From Tistlia consotensis USBA 355 (GTDB lineage: Bacteria > Pseudomonadota > Alphaproteobacteria > Kiloniellales > DSM-21159), in NCBI RefSeq assembly GCF_900177295.1, contig NZ_FWZX01000008.1, forward strand, positions 115,935 to 179,934: DNA of 64,000 nt, written 5' to 3'. Shown here in pieces: positions 29,619 through 38,288 of this stretch; position 1 is the first letter of the stretch; each line of letters opens with the position of its first letter. The notes beneath the pieces were generated by a model. That model saw only the letters and a program-made list of their open reading frames with translations. It searched no databases and had not been told where the DNA came from. The position numbers and the translations under genes are program-made.

Positions 29619-30502
29619 TGCGTCCCCACGATCCGCTCGATCGGCACCAGCCGCCCGACGGCGAGGAAGATCAGCCCGACGCAGAGCAGCAGCACGACGC
29701 TGACCGCGCTGGCCGCGCCCCACTGGCTGTAGAGCTCGACGTTCCGGCTGACCAGCATCGAGACCATGATGGTCCGGCCGCCGCCCATCAGCTCCGGCGT
29801 GATGTAGAAGCCGAGGCAGAGCACGAAGACCAGGGTCAGGCCGGCCAGCACGCCGGGCAGCGAGAGCGGCAGGAAGACCCGCCAGAAGACGTGCAGCGGC
29901 CGCCCGCCCAGGCTGGCGCCGGCCTGCAGCAGGTCGCCCGGGATCTTCTGCATGGTCGCGTAGAGCGGCAGCACCATGAAGGGCAGCAGGATGTGCAGCG
30001 TCGCGATGATCGTGCCGAGCTCGTTGTGCACCAGCGCCAGCGGCTGCTCGCTCAGGCCCAGGCCCTCGAGCAGCGAATTGATCAGGCCGCTGCGCTGCAG
30101 CAGGATCAGCCAGGCGTAGGCGCGCACCAGCACGCTGGTCCAGAAGGGCACGATGACCAGGGCCAGGATCACCAGGGCGCGGCGCGGCGGCGCGCTGGCC
30201 GCGGCGTAGGCCAGGGGATAGCCGAGCAGCAGCGCCGCCAGGGTGACGATCCCGCTGATCCGGAAGGTCGTGGCGAAGGTGTTCCAGTAGACCGGCTCGG
30301 CGAGGATCCGCCGGTAGTGCTGCAGGGTGAAGCCGTCGGCCTGGAAGGACTGCCAGACCAGCCAGCCGAGCGGCACCAGCAGCAGGCCCAGGATGATCAG
30401 GAAGGCCGGCGACGCGAGCAGCAGCATCAGGGCCTGCTCGCGCCGCCGGTAGCGGGCGGCCGGATCCGCGCCGGACGGCAGCGCCGCCCCGGGCATCGTC
30501 AT
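29615..30502 (-). CDS. ABC transporter permease, PotB-like
   Basis: Partner permease, 295 residues, six membrane helices. The start at 30502 (MTMPGAALPSGADPAARYRR) gives the normal length; a second ATG two codons on is possible. The EAA motif segment is LLQAGASLGGRPLHVFWRVF. The long open frame that extends through the neighbouring genes is GC bias. It overlaps the PotC-like gene by 4 bp. Confidence 0.92.
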   Translation of the reverse strand: MTMPGAALPSGADPAARYRRREQALMLLLASPAFLIILGLLLVPLGWLVWQSFQADGFTLQHYRRILAEPVYWNTFATTFRISGIVTLAALLLGYPLAYAAASAPPRRALVILALVIVPFWTSVLVRAYAWLILLQRSGLINSLLEGLGLSEQPLALVHNELGTIIATLHILLPFMVLPLYATMQKIPGDLLQAGASLGGRPLHVFWRVFLPLSLPGVLAGLTLVFVLCLGFYITPELMGGGRTIMVSMLVSRNVELYSQWGAASAVSVVLLLCVGLIFLAVGRLVPIERIVGTQ

Positions 30503-30531
30503 CGCCGCGTCGGATCCGGCCACGTCCGGGC

Positions 30532-31590
30532 TCACTTCTGGATGAATTCCAGCCAGCGCTTCTCGGCGGCCTCGCCCTCCGGCGACTGCCACCAGGCGTA
30601 GGACATCAGCGCCTGCCTGGCGGCGTTGTCCGGCGCGCTCGGCAGCTGGGCGGCCCGCTCCGGCGAGATGATGCCGGTGTCGAAGGCCGCCGGGTTGCCC
30701 GGGCCGTAGTCGATGTAGAGCGGCAGGTGCGCCTGCACCTCGGGCCCGATCGCCGCGTTCACGAAGCGCACCGCCGTCGCCATGTTCGGCGCGTGCTTCA
30801 GGATGCAGAGCTGGGTGTTCTGCAGGATGCCGTCGTTGAAGGTGAAGCCGACCGGAGCGCCGTCCTTGATCAGTGCGCTGACCCGGCCGTTCCAGGCCAT
30901 CTCCATGTCGACCTCGCCGTCGTGCAGCAGCTGCGCCGACTGCCCGCCGGAGGTCCACCAGACGGTGATGTAGGGCTTGATCTCCTCGAGCTTCTTGAAG
31001 GCGCGGTCGACGTCGAGCGGGTAGAGCTTGTCGCGCGGCACGCCGTCGGCCAGCAGCGCCGCCTCGAGGGTCGCCAGCGGGTGGTTGCGCAGGGCGCGGC
31101 GGCCCGGGAACTTCTTGACGTCCCAGAAGTCGGCCCAGCTGTGCGGGACCTTGTCGCCGAGGGTCTTCCTGTTGAAGGCCAGGACGCTCGAATAGAACTC
31201 GTAGGGCACCGACCAGGCGGTCGCGTAGCCCTTGGGCAGCTTGGCGGCGTTCGGCAGCTTGCTGAAGTCGAGCTCGGCGATCAGGCCCTGCTTGCCGCCG
31301 CGGATGCAGTTCGAGGTCGGGGTGTCGACGACGTCCCAGATCGCCTGGCCGGTCTCGCCCTGGCTCTTGATCATCGGCCAGGCGTTGGGCGCGCTGTCCT
31401 GGTTGACGGTGATGCCGAGCTGCTTGGCGACGGGGTCGAGGATCGCCTTGGTCTGGGCCTCCTGGTAGGCGCCGCCCTGGGAGACGAAGGTGACCTGGCC
31501 GTCGGCTCGCGCCGCGGCCGGAGCGAGGGCCCCGACCGCCGCGACCGAGAAGGCGGCGGCGACGAAGTGGCGGTATCTGCGGTTCATCAT
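30532..31590 (-). CDS. ABC transporter substrate-binding protein, PotD/family 1 type
   Basis: Periplasmic receptor of 352 residues with a signal peptide (RRYRHFVAAAFSVAAVGALA, cleavage likely after AARA near residue 29). The mature part begins DGQVTFVSQGGAYQEAQTK, as in PotD-like receptors of alphaproteobacteria. Aromatic residues such as YEFYSS and ITVWWTSGG near the ligand cleft suit an amine or small polar ligand, which cannot be named from sequence. It is next to both permeases and an FAD oxidase. Confidence 0.9.
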   Translation of the reverse strand: MMNRRYRHFVAAAFSVAAVGALAPAAARADGQVTFVSQGGAYQEAQTKAILDPVAKQLGITVNQDSAPNAWPMIKSQGETGQAIWDVVDTPTSNCIRGGKQGLIAELDFSKLPNAAKLPKGYATAWSVPYEFYSSVLAFNRKTLGDKVPHSWADFWDVKKFPGRRALRNHPLATLEAALLADGVPRDKLYPLDVDRAFKKLEEIKPYITVWWTSGGQSAQLLHDGEVDMEMAWNGRVSALIKDGAPVGFTFNDGILQNTQLCILKHAPNMATAVRFVNAAIGPEVQAHLPLYIDYGPGNPAAFDTGIISPERAAQLPSAPDNAARQALMSYAWWQSPEGEAAEKRWLEFIQK

Positions 31591-31623
31591 TCTTGCTCCT
31601 GTTCAGGTGGTTCGGCTCGGGTC

Positions 31624-32964
31624 TTAGCGCCCGATGAAATCGAGGAACTGGTAGAGCCCCGCGGTCAGGCGGACCGCCGGCTCGCGCAGGGCCGGGCAGG
31701 GGATCGGCCTGAGACGCGCGGCGTCGAGCAGGGCGACCTCGGGCGTCTCGCCGCAGAGGAAGGCGGCGAGGTAGCGGCCGATCAGGCTGGACAGGGCGAC
31801 CCCGGCGCCGTTGAAGCCGGCGGCGAAGGCGAGGCGCCCCTCGAAGGGGCCGGCCTCGAGCCGGCCGACGTGGGGCAGCTTGTCCAGGGTCATGCCGACC
31901 AGGCCCGACCAGCGGTAGGCGACCCGGACGTCGGCCAGCTCCGGGAACAGCCCGACCATGGCGCGCCTGAGGCCCTCGAAGGCCGCCTCGGAGTCGGTCT
32001 TGCCGAAGGCGCCGCGCCCGCCGAACACGATCCGGCCCTCGACCTTGCGGAACCAGCGCATCATGCGCCGTGTCTCGCTGTAGCTGCGCTCGCGGGCGAG
32101 CAGCCCGGCGTCGAGCGCCGGCGGCAGCGGGGCCGTCGCGATGATCGCGCTGCGGAACGGCACCAGGCTGCGGCGCAGCCGGTCGCTGGCCGGCGTCAGG
32201 TCGGAGTAGGCGTTGGTGGCCAGCACGACCTTGCCGGCGCGGATCGCCGCCTCGGGCGTCTCGACCAGCAGGCCGGCGCCGTCCCGCCGGACCCGCAGCG
32301 CCGGCGTCGCCTCGCGGATCCGGACGCCGCGCCGCTCCAGGCCGGCGGCCAGGCCGCGCGCGTAGCCGAGCGGATGGAGCGTCGCGGCGTGGTGGCCGAG
32401 CAAGCCGCCGACGAAGCCGGCGGAGCCGGTCTCCTCGGCGATGGTCCCGGCCGGCAGCAGCTCGTAGGAGCGGTCGCCGAGCCGGCCGGCCAGCCAGTCG
32501 GCCTCGGCGGCCAGCAGGCCGAGCTGGCGGGCGTTGTGGGCGCAGCGCAGGTTGCCGTTGGCCTGCAGGCGGGCCGCCGCGATGCCGTAGCGCGCGATCA
32601 GCGCCTCGACCGCCTCGACGGCCTCGCGGCCGATCGCATGCATGCGCCGGGCGGTCTCGAGCCCGTGCAGCCGCTCCATCTCGGCGAAGCCCAGGCGGAA
32701 CTTGCCGGAGACGACGCCGCCGTTGCGCCCGCTGGCGCCCCAGCCGACCTCGTTGGCCTCCAGGACCAGGGCCTCGACGCCGCGCTCGGCCAGGTGGTGG
32801 GCGGTCGAGAGGCCGCTGTAGCCGCCGCCGACCACGACCACCTCGGCCTGCAGCTCCCCGCTCGCGGCCGGCCGCCGCGGCGCGGCCGGTGCCGTCGCCG
32901 CCCACAGCGAGGCGGGCGATGGCGGCCTGTCCGGGATCGAGCGGGCGAGGGCGGCGGCGGTCAT
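31624..32964 (-). CDS. FAD-dependent amine/amino-acid oxidoreductase (DAO family)
   Basis: A 446-residue flavoprotein of the D-amino-acid oxidase fold, closest in layout to gamma-glutamylputrescine oxidase PuuB. The dinucleotide site VVVVGGGYSGLSTAHHLAE is near residue 43, and GWGASGRNGGVVSGKFRLG follows near 74, the usual FAD-contact loop. A C-terminal FAD contact GFNGAGVALSSLIGRYLA is present. It shares an operon with the importer, so it probably oxidises the imported amine. Confidence 0.88.
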   Translation of the reverse strand: MTAAALARSIPDRPPSPASLWAATAPAAPRRPAASGELQAEVVVVGGGYSGLSTAHHLAERGVEALVLEANEVGWGASGRNGGVVSGKFRLGFAEMERLHGLETARRMHAIGREAVEAVEALIARYGIAAARLQANGNLRCAHNARQLGLLAAEADWLAGRLGDRSYELLPAGTIAEETGSAGFVGGLLGHHAATLHPLGYARGLAAGLERRGVRIREATPALRVRRDGAGLLVETPEAAIRAGKVVLATNAYSDLTPASDRLRRSLVPFRSAIIATAPLPPALDAGLLARERSYSETRRMMRWFRKVEGRIVFGGRGAFGKTDSEAAFEGLRRAMVGLFPELADVRVAYRWSGLVGMTLDKLPHVGRLEAGPFEGRLAFAAGFNGAGVALSSLIGRYLAAFLCGETPEVALLDAARLRPIPCPALREPAVRLTAGLYQFLDFIGR

Positions 32965-32971
32965 CGTCGCC

Positions 32972-33694
32972 TCAGGCGGCCGAGCGCCCGACCCGCTCGG
33001 CCTGCTCGACGGCGTCGGCCAGGGCCTTCAGGCTCGGGAAGTGGAAATCCGGCTTCGTGACGCTCTCGGGCTCGGGCGTGCCGCCGTAGCCGCCCTGGCC
33101 CTGGCGCCGCTCGATCCAGCAGACCCGGTAGCCGAGCCGCCTGGCCACGCCGATGTCGTGGTACTGGCTCTGGGCGACGTGCAGGATCTCGTCGAACTTG
33201 TAGCCGAAGGCCGCCTGGCGGCCGCGGTTGTAGGCGAAGAACTGCGGGTCCGGCTTGTGCACGCCGGTCTCGTCGCTGGTCACCCCGTCGTCGAAGGGAT
33301 CGCCCAGGGTCTGGGCGTAGAAGGAGAAGGCGCAGCGGTCGGCGTTGGTCATGGCGACCAGACGGAAGCGCTTGCGCAGGCGCTTCAGCGCCTCGGCGGA
33401 ATCGGCGAAGGCCGGCCAGCGCAGCACGGCGAGCTGGAAGGCGTCGGCCGACTCGGCGTCGGCCGGCAGGCCGAGCTCCCCGGCGAGCGACAGGTAGACG
33501 TCGCGCATCACCTCGCTGGAGCGGCCGTCGTGCCGGGCACGGCCGCGCAGGTAGGGCGCGAAGATCTGGTCGTCGCTCAGCGCGGCCGCGGCCGGCCCGC
33601 CGATGCGGCGCACCGCCTCCAGGATGCCGCGCTCGAAGTCGATCAGCGTGCCGACGACGTCGAAGGTGAGGACTTTGAACCGGCTGTAGGGCAT
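32972..33694 (-). CDS. HAD superfamily hydrolase (haloacid dehalogenase type II-like)
   Basis: A 240-residue HAD-fold protein. The nucleophile motif is FDVVGTLIDFE, motif II is VAMTNAD, and the motif III/IV lysine and acidic residues fall in GVHKPDPQFFAY. It is embedded between the ATPase and oxidase genes with only 7 bp to the oxidase, so it acts in the same pathway. Dehalogenase and phosphatase activities cannot be told apart here. Confidence 0.82.
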   Translation of the reverse strand: MPYSRFKVLTFDVVGTLIDFERGILEAVRRIGGPAAAALSDDQIFAPYLRGRARHDGRSSEVMRDVYLSLAGELGLPADAESADAFQLAVLRWPAFADSAEALKRLRKRFRLVAMTNADRCAFSFYAQTLGDPFDDGVTSDETGVHKPDPQFFAYNRGRQAAFGYKFDEILHVAQSQYHDIGVARRLGYRVCWIERRQGQGGYGGTPEPESVTKPDFHFPSLKALADAVEQAERVGRSAA

Positions 33695-33741
33695 GAGGCT
33701 CTCTCGTTGCTTCGGATTCGGGCGGTGAAATCGGTGTGGGA

Positions 33742-34836
33742 TCAGGGGGCCGCGGCCCGCTCGGGCACGACGATCGTGTCCTCGGGGTGCAGCGTGACGG
33801 TCAGCGACTCGCCGACCGGCGGGATCAGCCCGCGGGCGGCGTGGTGGCTCGGCTGGCGCAGGCTCAGCGCCGTGCCGTCGGCCAGGATCAGGAAGACGCG
33901 CAGGCTTTCGCCCTGGTAGACGACCTCGGCGACCCGCCCGGTCAGGCGGTTCTGGCCCTCGGCCGCGGCGCTGGGGCCGGCGATCAGCAGCTTCTCGGTC
34001 TGCACGGTCAGGAACAGCGGCCCGCCGGCCGGCACGGCGCGGCTGGTCGCCAGGACGGCCGTGCCGAGCCGGACCTGCCGCTCGCCGGCGCGCTCGACCG
34101 GCACCAGGGTCGCCTCGCCGATGAAGCCGGCGACGAAGGCGTCGGCGGGATGGTCGTGCAGCCGCTCGGGCGCGTCGACCTGGACCAGGCGGCCGTCCTT
34201 GAGGATCGCCACCCGGTCGCTCATGGTCAGCGCCTCGCGCTGGTCGTGGGTCACGTAGATGACCGTCGAGCCGAGCTTGCGGTGCAGCGCCCGCAGCTCG
34301 ATCTGCATGGTCTCGCGCAGCTGCTTGTCGAGCGCCGAGAGCGGCTCGTCCATCAGGATCAGGCGCGGCTCGAAGACGATGGCGCGGGCCAGGGCGACGC
34401 GCTGGCGCTGGCCGCCGGAGAGCTGCGAGATGCGCCGCTCCTCGAAGCCGCCGAGCTCGACCATCTCCAGCGCCGCGCGCACCCTGCCGGGCCAGAGGCC
34501 CTTGGCCATGCGCCGGGCGCGCAGCGGGAAGGCGACGTTCTCGCCGACGCTCATGTGCGGGAAGAGGGCGTAGTTCTGGAAGACGATGCCGATGTCGCGC
34601 AGGTGCGGCGGCGTGTAGGTGACGTCGCGCTCGCCGAACAGCACCTGGCCGCCGGAGGGCTGGACGAAGCCGCCGAGGATGCCGAGCAGGGTGGTCTTGC
34701 CGGAGCCCGAGGGGCCGAGCAGCGAGACGAACTCGCCGGGCGCCACCGCCAGGCTGACCGCGTCGAGCGCGCGGAAGCTGCCGTAGCGCTTCTCGGCTCG
34801 CCGGATCGCGACCGCGATGCCGTGAGGCTCGCTCAT
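33742..34836 (-). CDS. ABC transporter ATP-binding protein, PotA-like
   Basis: ATPase of the importer, 364 residues. Walker A LLGPSGSGKTTLLG near residue 38, signature LSGGQRQRVALARAI near 138, Walker B LILMDEPLSALD near 158 and H-loop VIYVTHDQ near 191 are complete. The C-terminal 120 residues form a TOBE-type regulatory domain. It is the first gene of the minus-strand operon, facing the LysR gene across a 184-bp regulatory region. Confidence 0.94.
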   Translation of the reverse strand: MSEPHGIAVAIRRAEKRYGSFRALDAVSLAVAPGEFVSLLGPSGSGKTTLLGILGGFVQPSGGQVLFGERDVTYTPPHLRDIGIVFQNYALFPHMSVGENVAFPLRARRMAKGLWPGRVRAALEMVELGGFEERRISQLSGGQRQRVALARAIVFEPRLILMDEPLSALDKQLRETMQIELRALHRKLGSTVIYVTHDQREALTMSDRVAILKDGRLVQVDAPERLHDHPADAFVAGFIGEATLVPVERAGERQVRLGTAVLATSRAVPAGGPLFLTVQTEKLLIAGPSAAAEGQNRLTGRVAEVVYQGESLRVFLILADGTALSLRQPSHHAARGLIPPVGESLTVTLHPEDTIVVPERAAAP

Positions 34837-34891
34837 CGCATTACATCACTGTCGTGGATTGCCGGCTCGGGCACGCGCTCCCCCTCCGGAA

Positions 34892-34910
34892 CCGGCAGTG
34901 TCACTGCCGG
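34892..34910. promoter_or_regulatory. Perfect 19-bp palindrome in the divergent promoter region
   Basis: CCGGCAGTG-T-CACTGCCGG is a perfect inverted repeat with a single central base, 56 bp from the ATPase start and 111 bp from the LysR start. It could be an operator of a LacI- or GntR-like protein, or form a hairpin. LysR sites are usually T-N11-A and were not clearly seen here. Confidence 0.4.
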
Positions 34911-35020
34911 ACCGGCCTTGCTGATCGACGCTCGGATCAGTGTTCCTGAGCCGGGATCGAAGCAAAGGCGGCGGCCAGGGGGCAATTGCAGAATAGTTTG
35001 ATCGTCGATAACATCATGTA

Positions 35021-35986
35021 ATGCAGTACCTGCGCAGGATGCTGCCCTCGACCAACGCGCTCTTTGTCTTCGAGGCGGCGGTCCGCTGCGGCAGCTTCAC
35101 CAAGGCGGCGGCCGAGCTGAACGTCACCCAGCCGGCGGTCAGCCGCATGCTCGGGCGCCTGGAGAGCCATCTCGGCGTCAAGCTGTTCGAGCGCGTGCCC
35201 GGCGGGCCGCAGCTGACCGAGAGCGGCACGATCCTCTACCGCCGTCTGTCCCACAGCTTCCGCGAGATCGAAGGCGCGCTGCGCGAGATCGAGGCGCGGC
35301 GCACCGGCGCGGAGACCGTGACCCTGTCGGTCTCGACCGCCTTCACGACCCACTGGCTGATGCCGCGCATGAGCGAGCTGCACCGGCTGTTCCCGACGCT
35401 CGACCTGCGCTTCCAGCTGCTCGCCGGGCCGCTCGGCGGGCCGGTCGACGAGGTCGACCTCGGCATGCGCTTCGTCGAGGGCGAGGACGCGCGCCACGAG
35501 GCCGCGCTGATCATGCCCGAGATCGTGCTGCCGATCTGCAGCCCGGCCTACCTGGAGCAGCGCCGCCAGGAGGGCCGGGACGGCCAGCCCTTCCCCAACA
35601 CCATCGTCAACCTCAGCAAGGCCGAGCCGGACTGGTCGCGCTACTTCTCCTCGGAGCGGCCGGACGGCGAGACGGGAGCGGGGAACTCGCTGATCTTCTC
35701 CGACTACGCGATCGTCGTGCAGGCCGCGCTGCTCGGCCAGGGCATCGCGCTCGGCTGGCTCAACGTCGTCTCGCACTGGCTGCGCGGCGGCGCGCTGGTG
35801 CCGGCCGCCGACGAGCCGATCGTCACCGGCCGGCGCTGCCACCTGGTCCACCTGAAGGAGCGGCCGCTGCGCCCGGTCGCAGCGCAGCTGCGCGACTGGA
35901 TCATCGAGGAGACGCGGGCCGACGTCGCCGCGATCGACGCGCTCTATCCGCAGTTCGGCCTGGCGCGGCTGTGCCGGCTGGCGTGA
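35021..35986 (+). CDS. LysR family transcriptional regulator (GcvA-like)
   Basis: A 321-residue regulator with the winged helix at the N-terminus (CGSFTKAAAELNVTQPAVSR near residue 23, then LESHLGVKLFERV) and a periplasmic-binding-like effector domain. The start codon ATG at 35021 lies in an AT-rich patch (AACATCATGTAATG). Divergent from the importer operon, it is the obvious candidate regulator of it. Confidence 0.9.
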   Translation: MQYLRRMLPSTNALFVFEAAVRCGSFTKAAAELNVTQPAVSRMLGRLESHLGVKLFERVPGGPQLTESGTILYRRLSHSFREIEGALREIEARRTGAETVTLSVSTAFTTHWLMPRMSELHRLFPTLDLRFQLLAGPLGGPVDEVDLGMRFVEGEDARHEAALIMPEIVLPICSPAYLEQRRQEGRDGQPFPNTIVNLSKAEPDWSRYFSSERPDGETGAGNSLIFSDYAIVVQAALLGQGIALGWLNVVSHWLRGGALVPAADEPIVTGRRCHLVHLKERPLRPVAAQLRDWIIEETRADVAAIDALYPQFGLARLCRLA

Positions 35987-36002
35987 GCCGGCGGCTCAGC
36001 CG
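35984..36002. repeat. 19-bp sequence at right border of accessory island
   Basis: The same TGAGCCGGCGGCTCAGCCG as at 28800-28818, here spanning the convergent stop codons of the LysR gene and cinA. The two copies delimit the 7.2-kb ABC/oxidase/LysR segment. Confidence 0.75.
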
Positions 36003-36481
36003 AGCCCGTCGCGCAGCAGCGCCAGCGCCTCGCGGACGCTGGCCAGGCGCACGGCCGAGCGGTCGCCGGCGAAGACCCGGCGCCGGTGGCTGACGCCCGC
36101 CGGCGTCGCCAGGCCGAAGAAGACCAGCCCGACCGGCTTCTCGGGCGAGCCGCCGCCGGGGCCGGCGATGCCGGTGATCGCGACCGCGACCTCGGCGCGG
36201 GAGCGGGCCAGGGCGCCGGCGGCCATCGCCTCCGCGGTCTCGGCGCTGACCGCGCCGACGCGGGCCAAAGTCTCGGCCGGCACGCCGAGCAGCTCCTGCT
36301 TGGCTTCGTTGGAGTAGGTCACGAAGCCGCGCTCGACGACGTCGGACGAGCCGGCGATCTCGGTCAGCAGGCCGGCGACCAGCCCGCCGGTGCAGGACTC
36401 AGCGGTCGCCAGGCGTTTGCCGGCGGTGCGGTAGTCGGCCAGCAGCGCGGCTGCGGCCTCGGTCAGCTCGGCGGGAAACAG
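35996..36481 (-). CDS. cinA: CinA C-terminal-domain protein (nicotinamide-nucleotide amidase)
   Basis: PncC-type amidohydrolase that converts nicotinamide mononucleotide to nicotinate mononucleotide; 161 residues, a CinA C-terminal domain alone. Motifs: TAESCTGGLVAGLLTEIAGS near residue 25, FVTYSNEAKQELLGV near 51 and AITGIAGPGGGSPEKPVG near 100. No ATG, GTG or TTG lies in frame ahead of the domain. CTG at 36481 gives a protein beginning [11 protein letters not shown], the usual CinA N-terminus, and CGGAG sits 7 bases upstream. It overlaps pgpA by 19 bp. Confidence 0.9.
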   Translation of the reverse strand: MFPAELTEAAAALLADYRTAGKRLATAESCTGGLVAGLLTEIAGSSDVVERGFVTYSNEAKQELLGVPAETLARVGAVSAETAEAMAAGALARSRAEVAVAITGIAGPGGGSPEKPVGLVFFGLATPAGVSHRRRVFAGDRSAVRLASVREALALLRDGLG

Positions 36482-36981
36482 GTCTCGGCTCCGATCAGGC
36501 GGGCGATGCCCCAGACGAGGGCGGCAGCGTAGAGCCCGGCGAAGACGTCGTCGAGCATGATGCCGAACCCGCCGCCGAGCCGCCGGTCGGCCAGCGAGGC
36601 CGGCCAGACCTTGGTGATGTCGAAGAAGCGGAACAGGAAGAAGCCGACCAGGAACAGGCCGGGATTGAAGCAGACCGGCACCATGACCAGCCACTGCGCC
36701 ACGACCTCGTCGACCACGACCTCGCCGGGATCGCCCTTGCCCTTGGCCCGGCTGTAGAGCTCGCTGGCCCAGACGCCGATCGGGAACAGCACCCCGGCTG
36801 CGGCGAGCAGCACCCAGGGCCCCCAGAGCCACATGATCGCGGCGCCGAAGGGCAGGGCGGCGAGCGAGCCCCAGGTCCCGGGGATGCCGGGGATCAGGCC
36901 GCTGCCGAACCAGGTTGCGATCCAGAAGGCCGGATGCCAGGCCGGCAGGTGCCGCGTCGGGCCGGCCGGCGCGCCTTTCAC
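36463..36981 (-). CDS. pgpA: Phosphatidylglycerophosphatase A
   Basis: Integral membrane enzyme that dephosphorylates phosphatidylglycerol phosphate to phosphatidylglycerol. It has 172 residues and about four membrane segments. Conserved parts: [19 protein letters not shown] near residue 28, [12 protein letters not shown] near 88, [15 protein letters not shown] near 113 and [13 protein letters not shown] near 136. It overlaps ispDF by 4 bp and cinA by 19 bp, so the three are one operon. Confidence 0.93.
   Translation of the reverse strand: MKGAPAGPTRHLPAWHPAFWIATWFGSGLIPGIPGTWGSLAALPFGAAIMWLWGPWVLLAAAGVLFPIGVWASELYSRAKGKGDPGEVVVDEVVAQWLVMVPVCFNPGLFLVGFFLFRFFDITKVWPASLADRRLGGGFGIMLDDVFAGLYAAALVWGIARLIGAETCFPPS
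36479..36492 (-). promoter_or_regulatory. Ribosome-binding site with CTG start codon (cinA)
   Basis: Minus-strand GGAG at 36492-36489, 7-base spacer, CTG at 36481-36479. It lies inside the pgpA coding region. Confidence 0.55.
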
Positions 36982-38186
36982 GCGGATCCGTCCGGACCGG
37001 CGGCCGGCAGCTCGAGGGCGGCGGTCGCCTGGGCCGCGATGCCCTCGCGCCGGCCGGTGAAGCCCAGGCCCTCGGTGGTCGTCGCCTTGACTCCGACGCG
37101 CTCGACGGCGATGCCCAGGATCCCGGCGATCCGGGCCCGCATCGCCTCGCGGTGCGGCCCGACCTTGGGCCGCTCGCAGATCAGCGTGACGTCGAGGTTG
37201 AGGATGCGCCCGCCGCGCGCCGCCAGCAGCGATCCGGCGTGGGCCAGGAAGGCCGCCGAATCGGCGCCTTTCCAGCGCGGGTCGGTCGGCGGGAAGTGCT
37301 GGCCGATGTCGCCGGCGCCGAGCGCGCCGAGCAGCGCGTCAGTCAGGGCATGGAGGCCGACGTCGGCATCGGAATGGCCGACCAGGCCGTGGCTGTGCGC
37401 GACCGGCACGCCGCACAGCATGACCGAGTCGCCGGGGCCGAAGCGGTGCACGTCGAAGCCGTTGCCGATGCGCGTCTCGCGCCCGCTCGCGCCGCCGCCG
37501 GCGAGCAGCCGCTCGGCGCGCGCCAGGTCCTGCTGGGTCGTCACCTTGAAGTTCTCCTCCTCGCCCTCGACCAGCGCGACCGCCAGGCCGGCACGCTCGG
37601 CCAGGGCCGCGTCGTCGGTCAGGGCCTCGCCCTTCAGGGCATGATGGGCCGCGCGGATCGCCTCGAGGCGGAAGGCCTGCGGCGTCTGGGCGCGCCACAG
37701 GCCGTCGCGCGGCACGGTCTCGCCGCAGAGCGGCATCCCCGCCGGCCCGGCCCGGCCGCGCTTCAGCGTGTCGGTGACCGCCAGCGCCGGGATCGCGCCG
37801 TCGTGGCTGTCGAGCGCCTGCAGCAGGCGCTCGAGCATGGCGGCGCCGGGGAAGGGGCGGGCGCCGTCGTGGATCAGCACCCGGCGCGGCGCGCCCCCGG
37901 GCAGGGCGGCCAGGCTGTCGAGGCCGAGGCGCACCGAATCCTGGCGCTCGGCGCCGCCGGCACAGGGCTCCAGCAGCGCCAGGTCGGCCGCGGCCTCGTC
38001 GTAGAGCGCACGGTCGTCGGGGTGGATGACGACGCGCACGGCGTCGATCCCGGGATGGGCGGCGAGGCGCTCCAGGCAATGGGCGAGCAGCGGCCGGCCG
38101 GCCAGGCGCCGGTACTGCTTGGGCAGGGCGCCGCCGAAGCGGTGGCCGCGGCCGGCCGCGACGACGAGCGCGACGGTTTCGATCAT
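36978..38186 (-). CDS. ispDF: Bifunctional IspD/IspF (MEP pathway)
   Basis: A 402-residue fusion carrying two non-consecutive steps of the non-mevalonate isoprenoid route. IspD (residues 1-235): [19 protein letters not shown] and [10 protein letters not shown]. IspF (residues 245-402): [15 protein letters not shown], with metal-binding Asp and His, and [20 protein letters not shown]. The fusion is typical of alphaproteobacteria. Because the cell makes isoprenoids by this route, the HMG-CoA reductase at 59513-60832 is unlikely to be biosynthetic. Confidence 0.96.
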   Translation of the reverse strand: MIETVALVVAAGRGHRFGGALPKQYRRLAGRPLLAHCLERLAAHPGIDAVRVVIHPDDRALYDEAAADLALLEPCAGGAERQDSVRLGLDSLAALPGGAPRRVLIHDGARPFPGAAMLERLLQALDSHDGAIPALAVTDTLKRGRAGPAGMPLCGETVPRDGLWRAQTPQAFRLEAIRAAHHALKGEALTDDAALAERAGLAVALVEGEEENFKVTTQQDLARAERLLAGGGASGRETRIGNGFDVHRFGPGDSVMLCGVPVAHSHGLVGHSDADVGLHALTDALLGALGAGDIGQHFPPTDPRWKGADSAAFLAHAGSLLAARGGRILNLDVTLICERPKVGPHREAMRARIAGILGIAVERVGVKATTTEGLGFTGRREGIAAQATAALELPAAGPDGSA

Positions 38187-38288
38187 CTCTCCATCCCTGG
38201 GGCGGCCCGGCGCCGCCGCTCGCGATCCTGACGCGGGCGGACGTTACGGCCCGCTGCCGCCGAGGCCAAGAGGTGATATACCCCGGCC

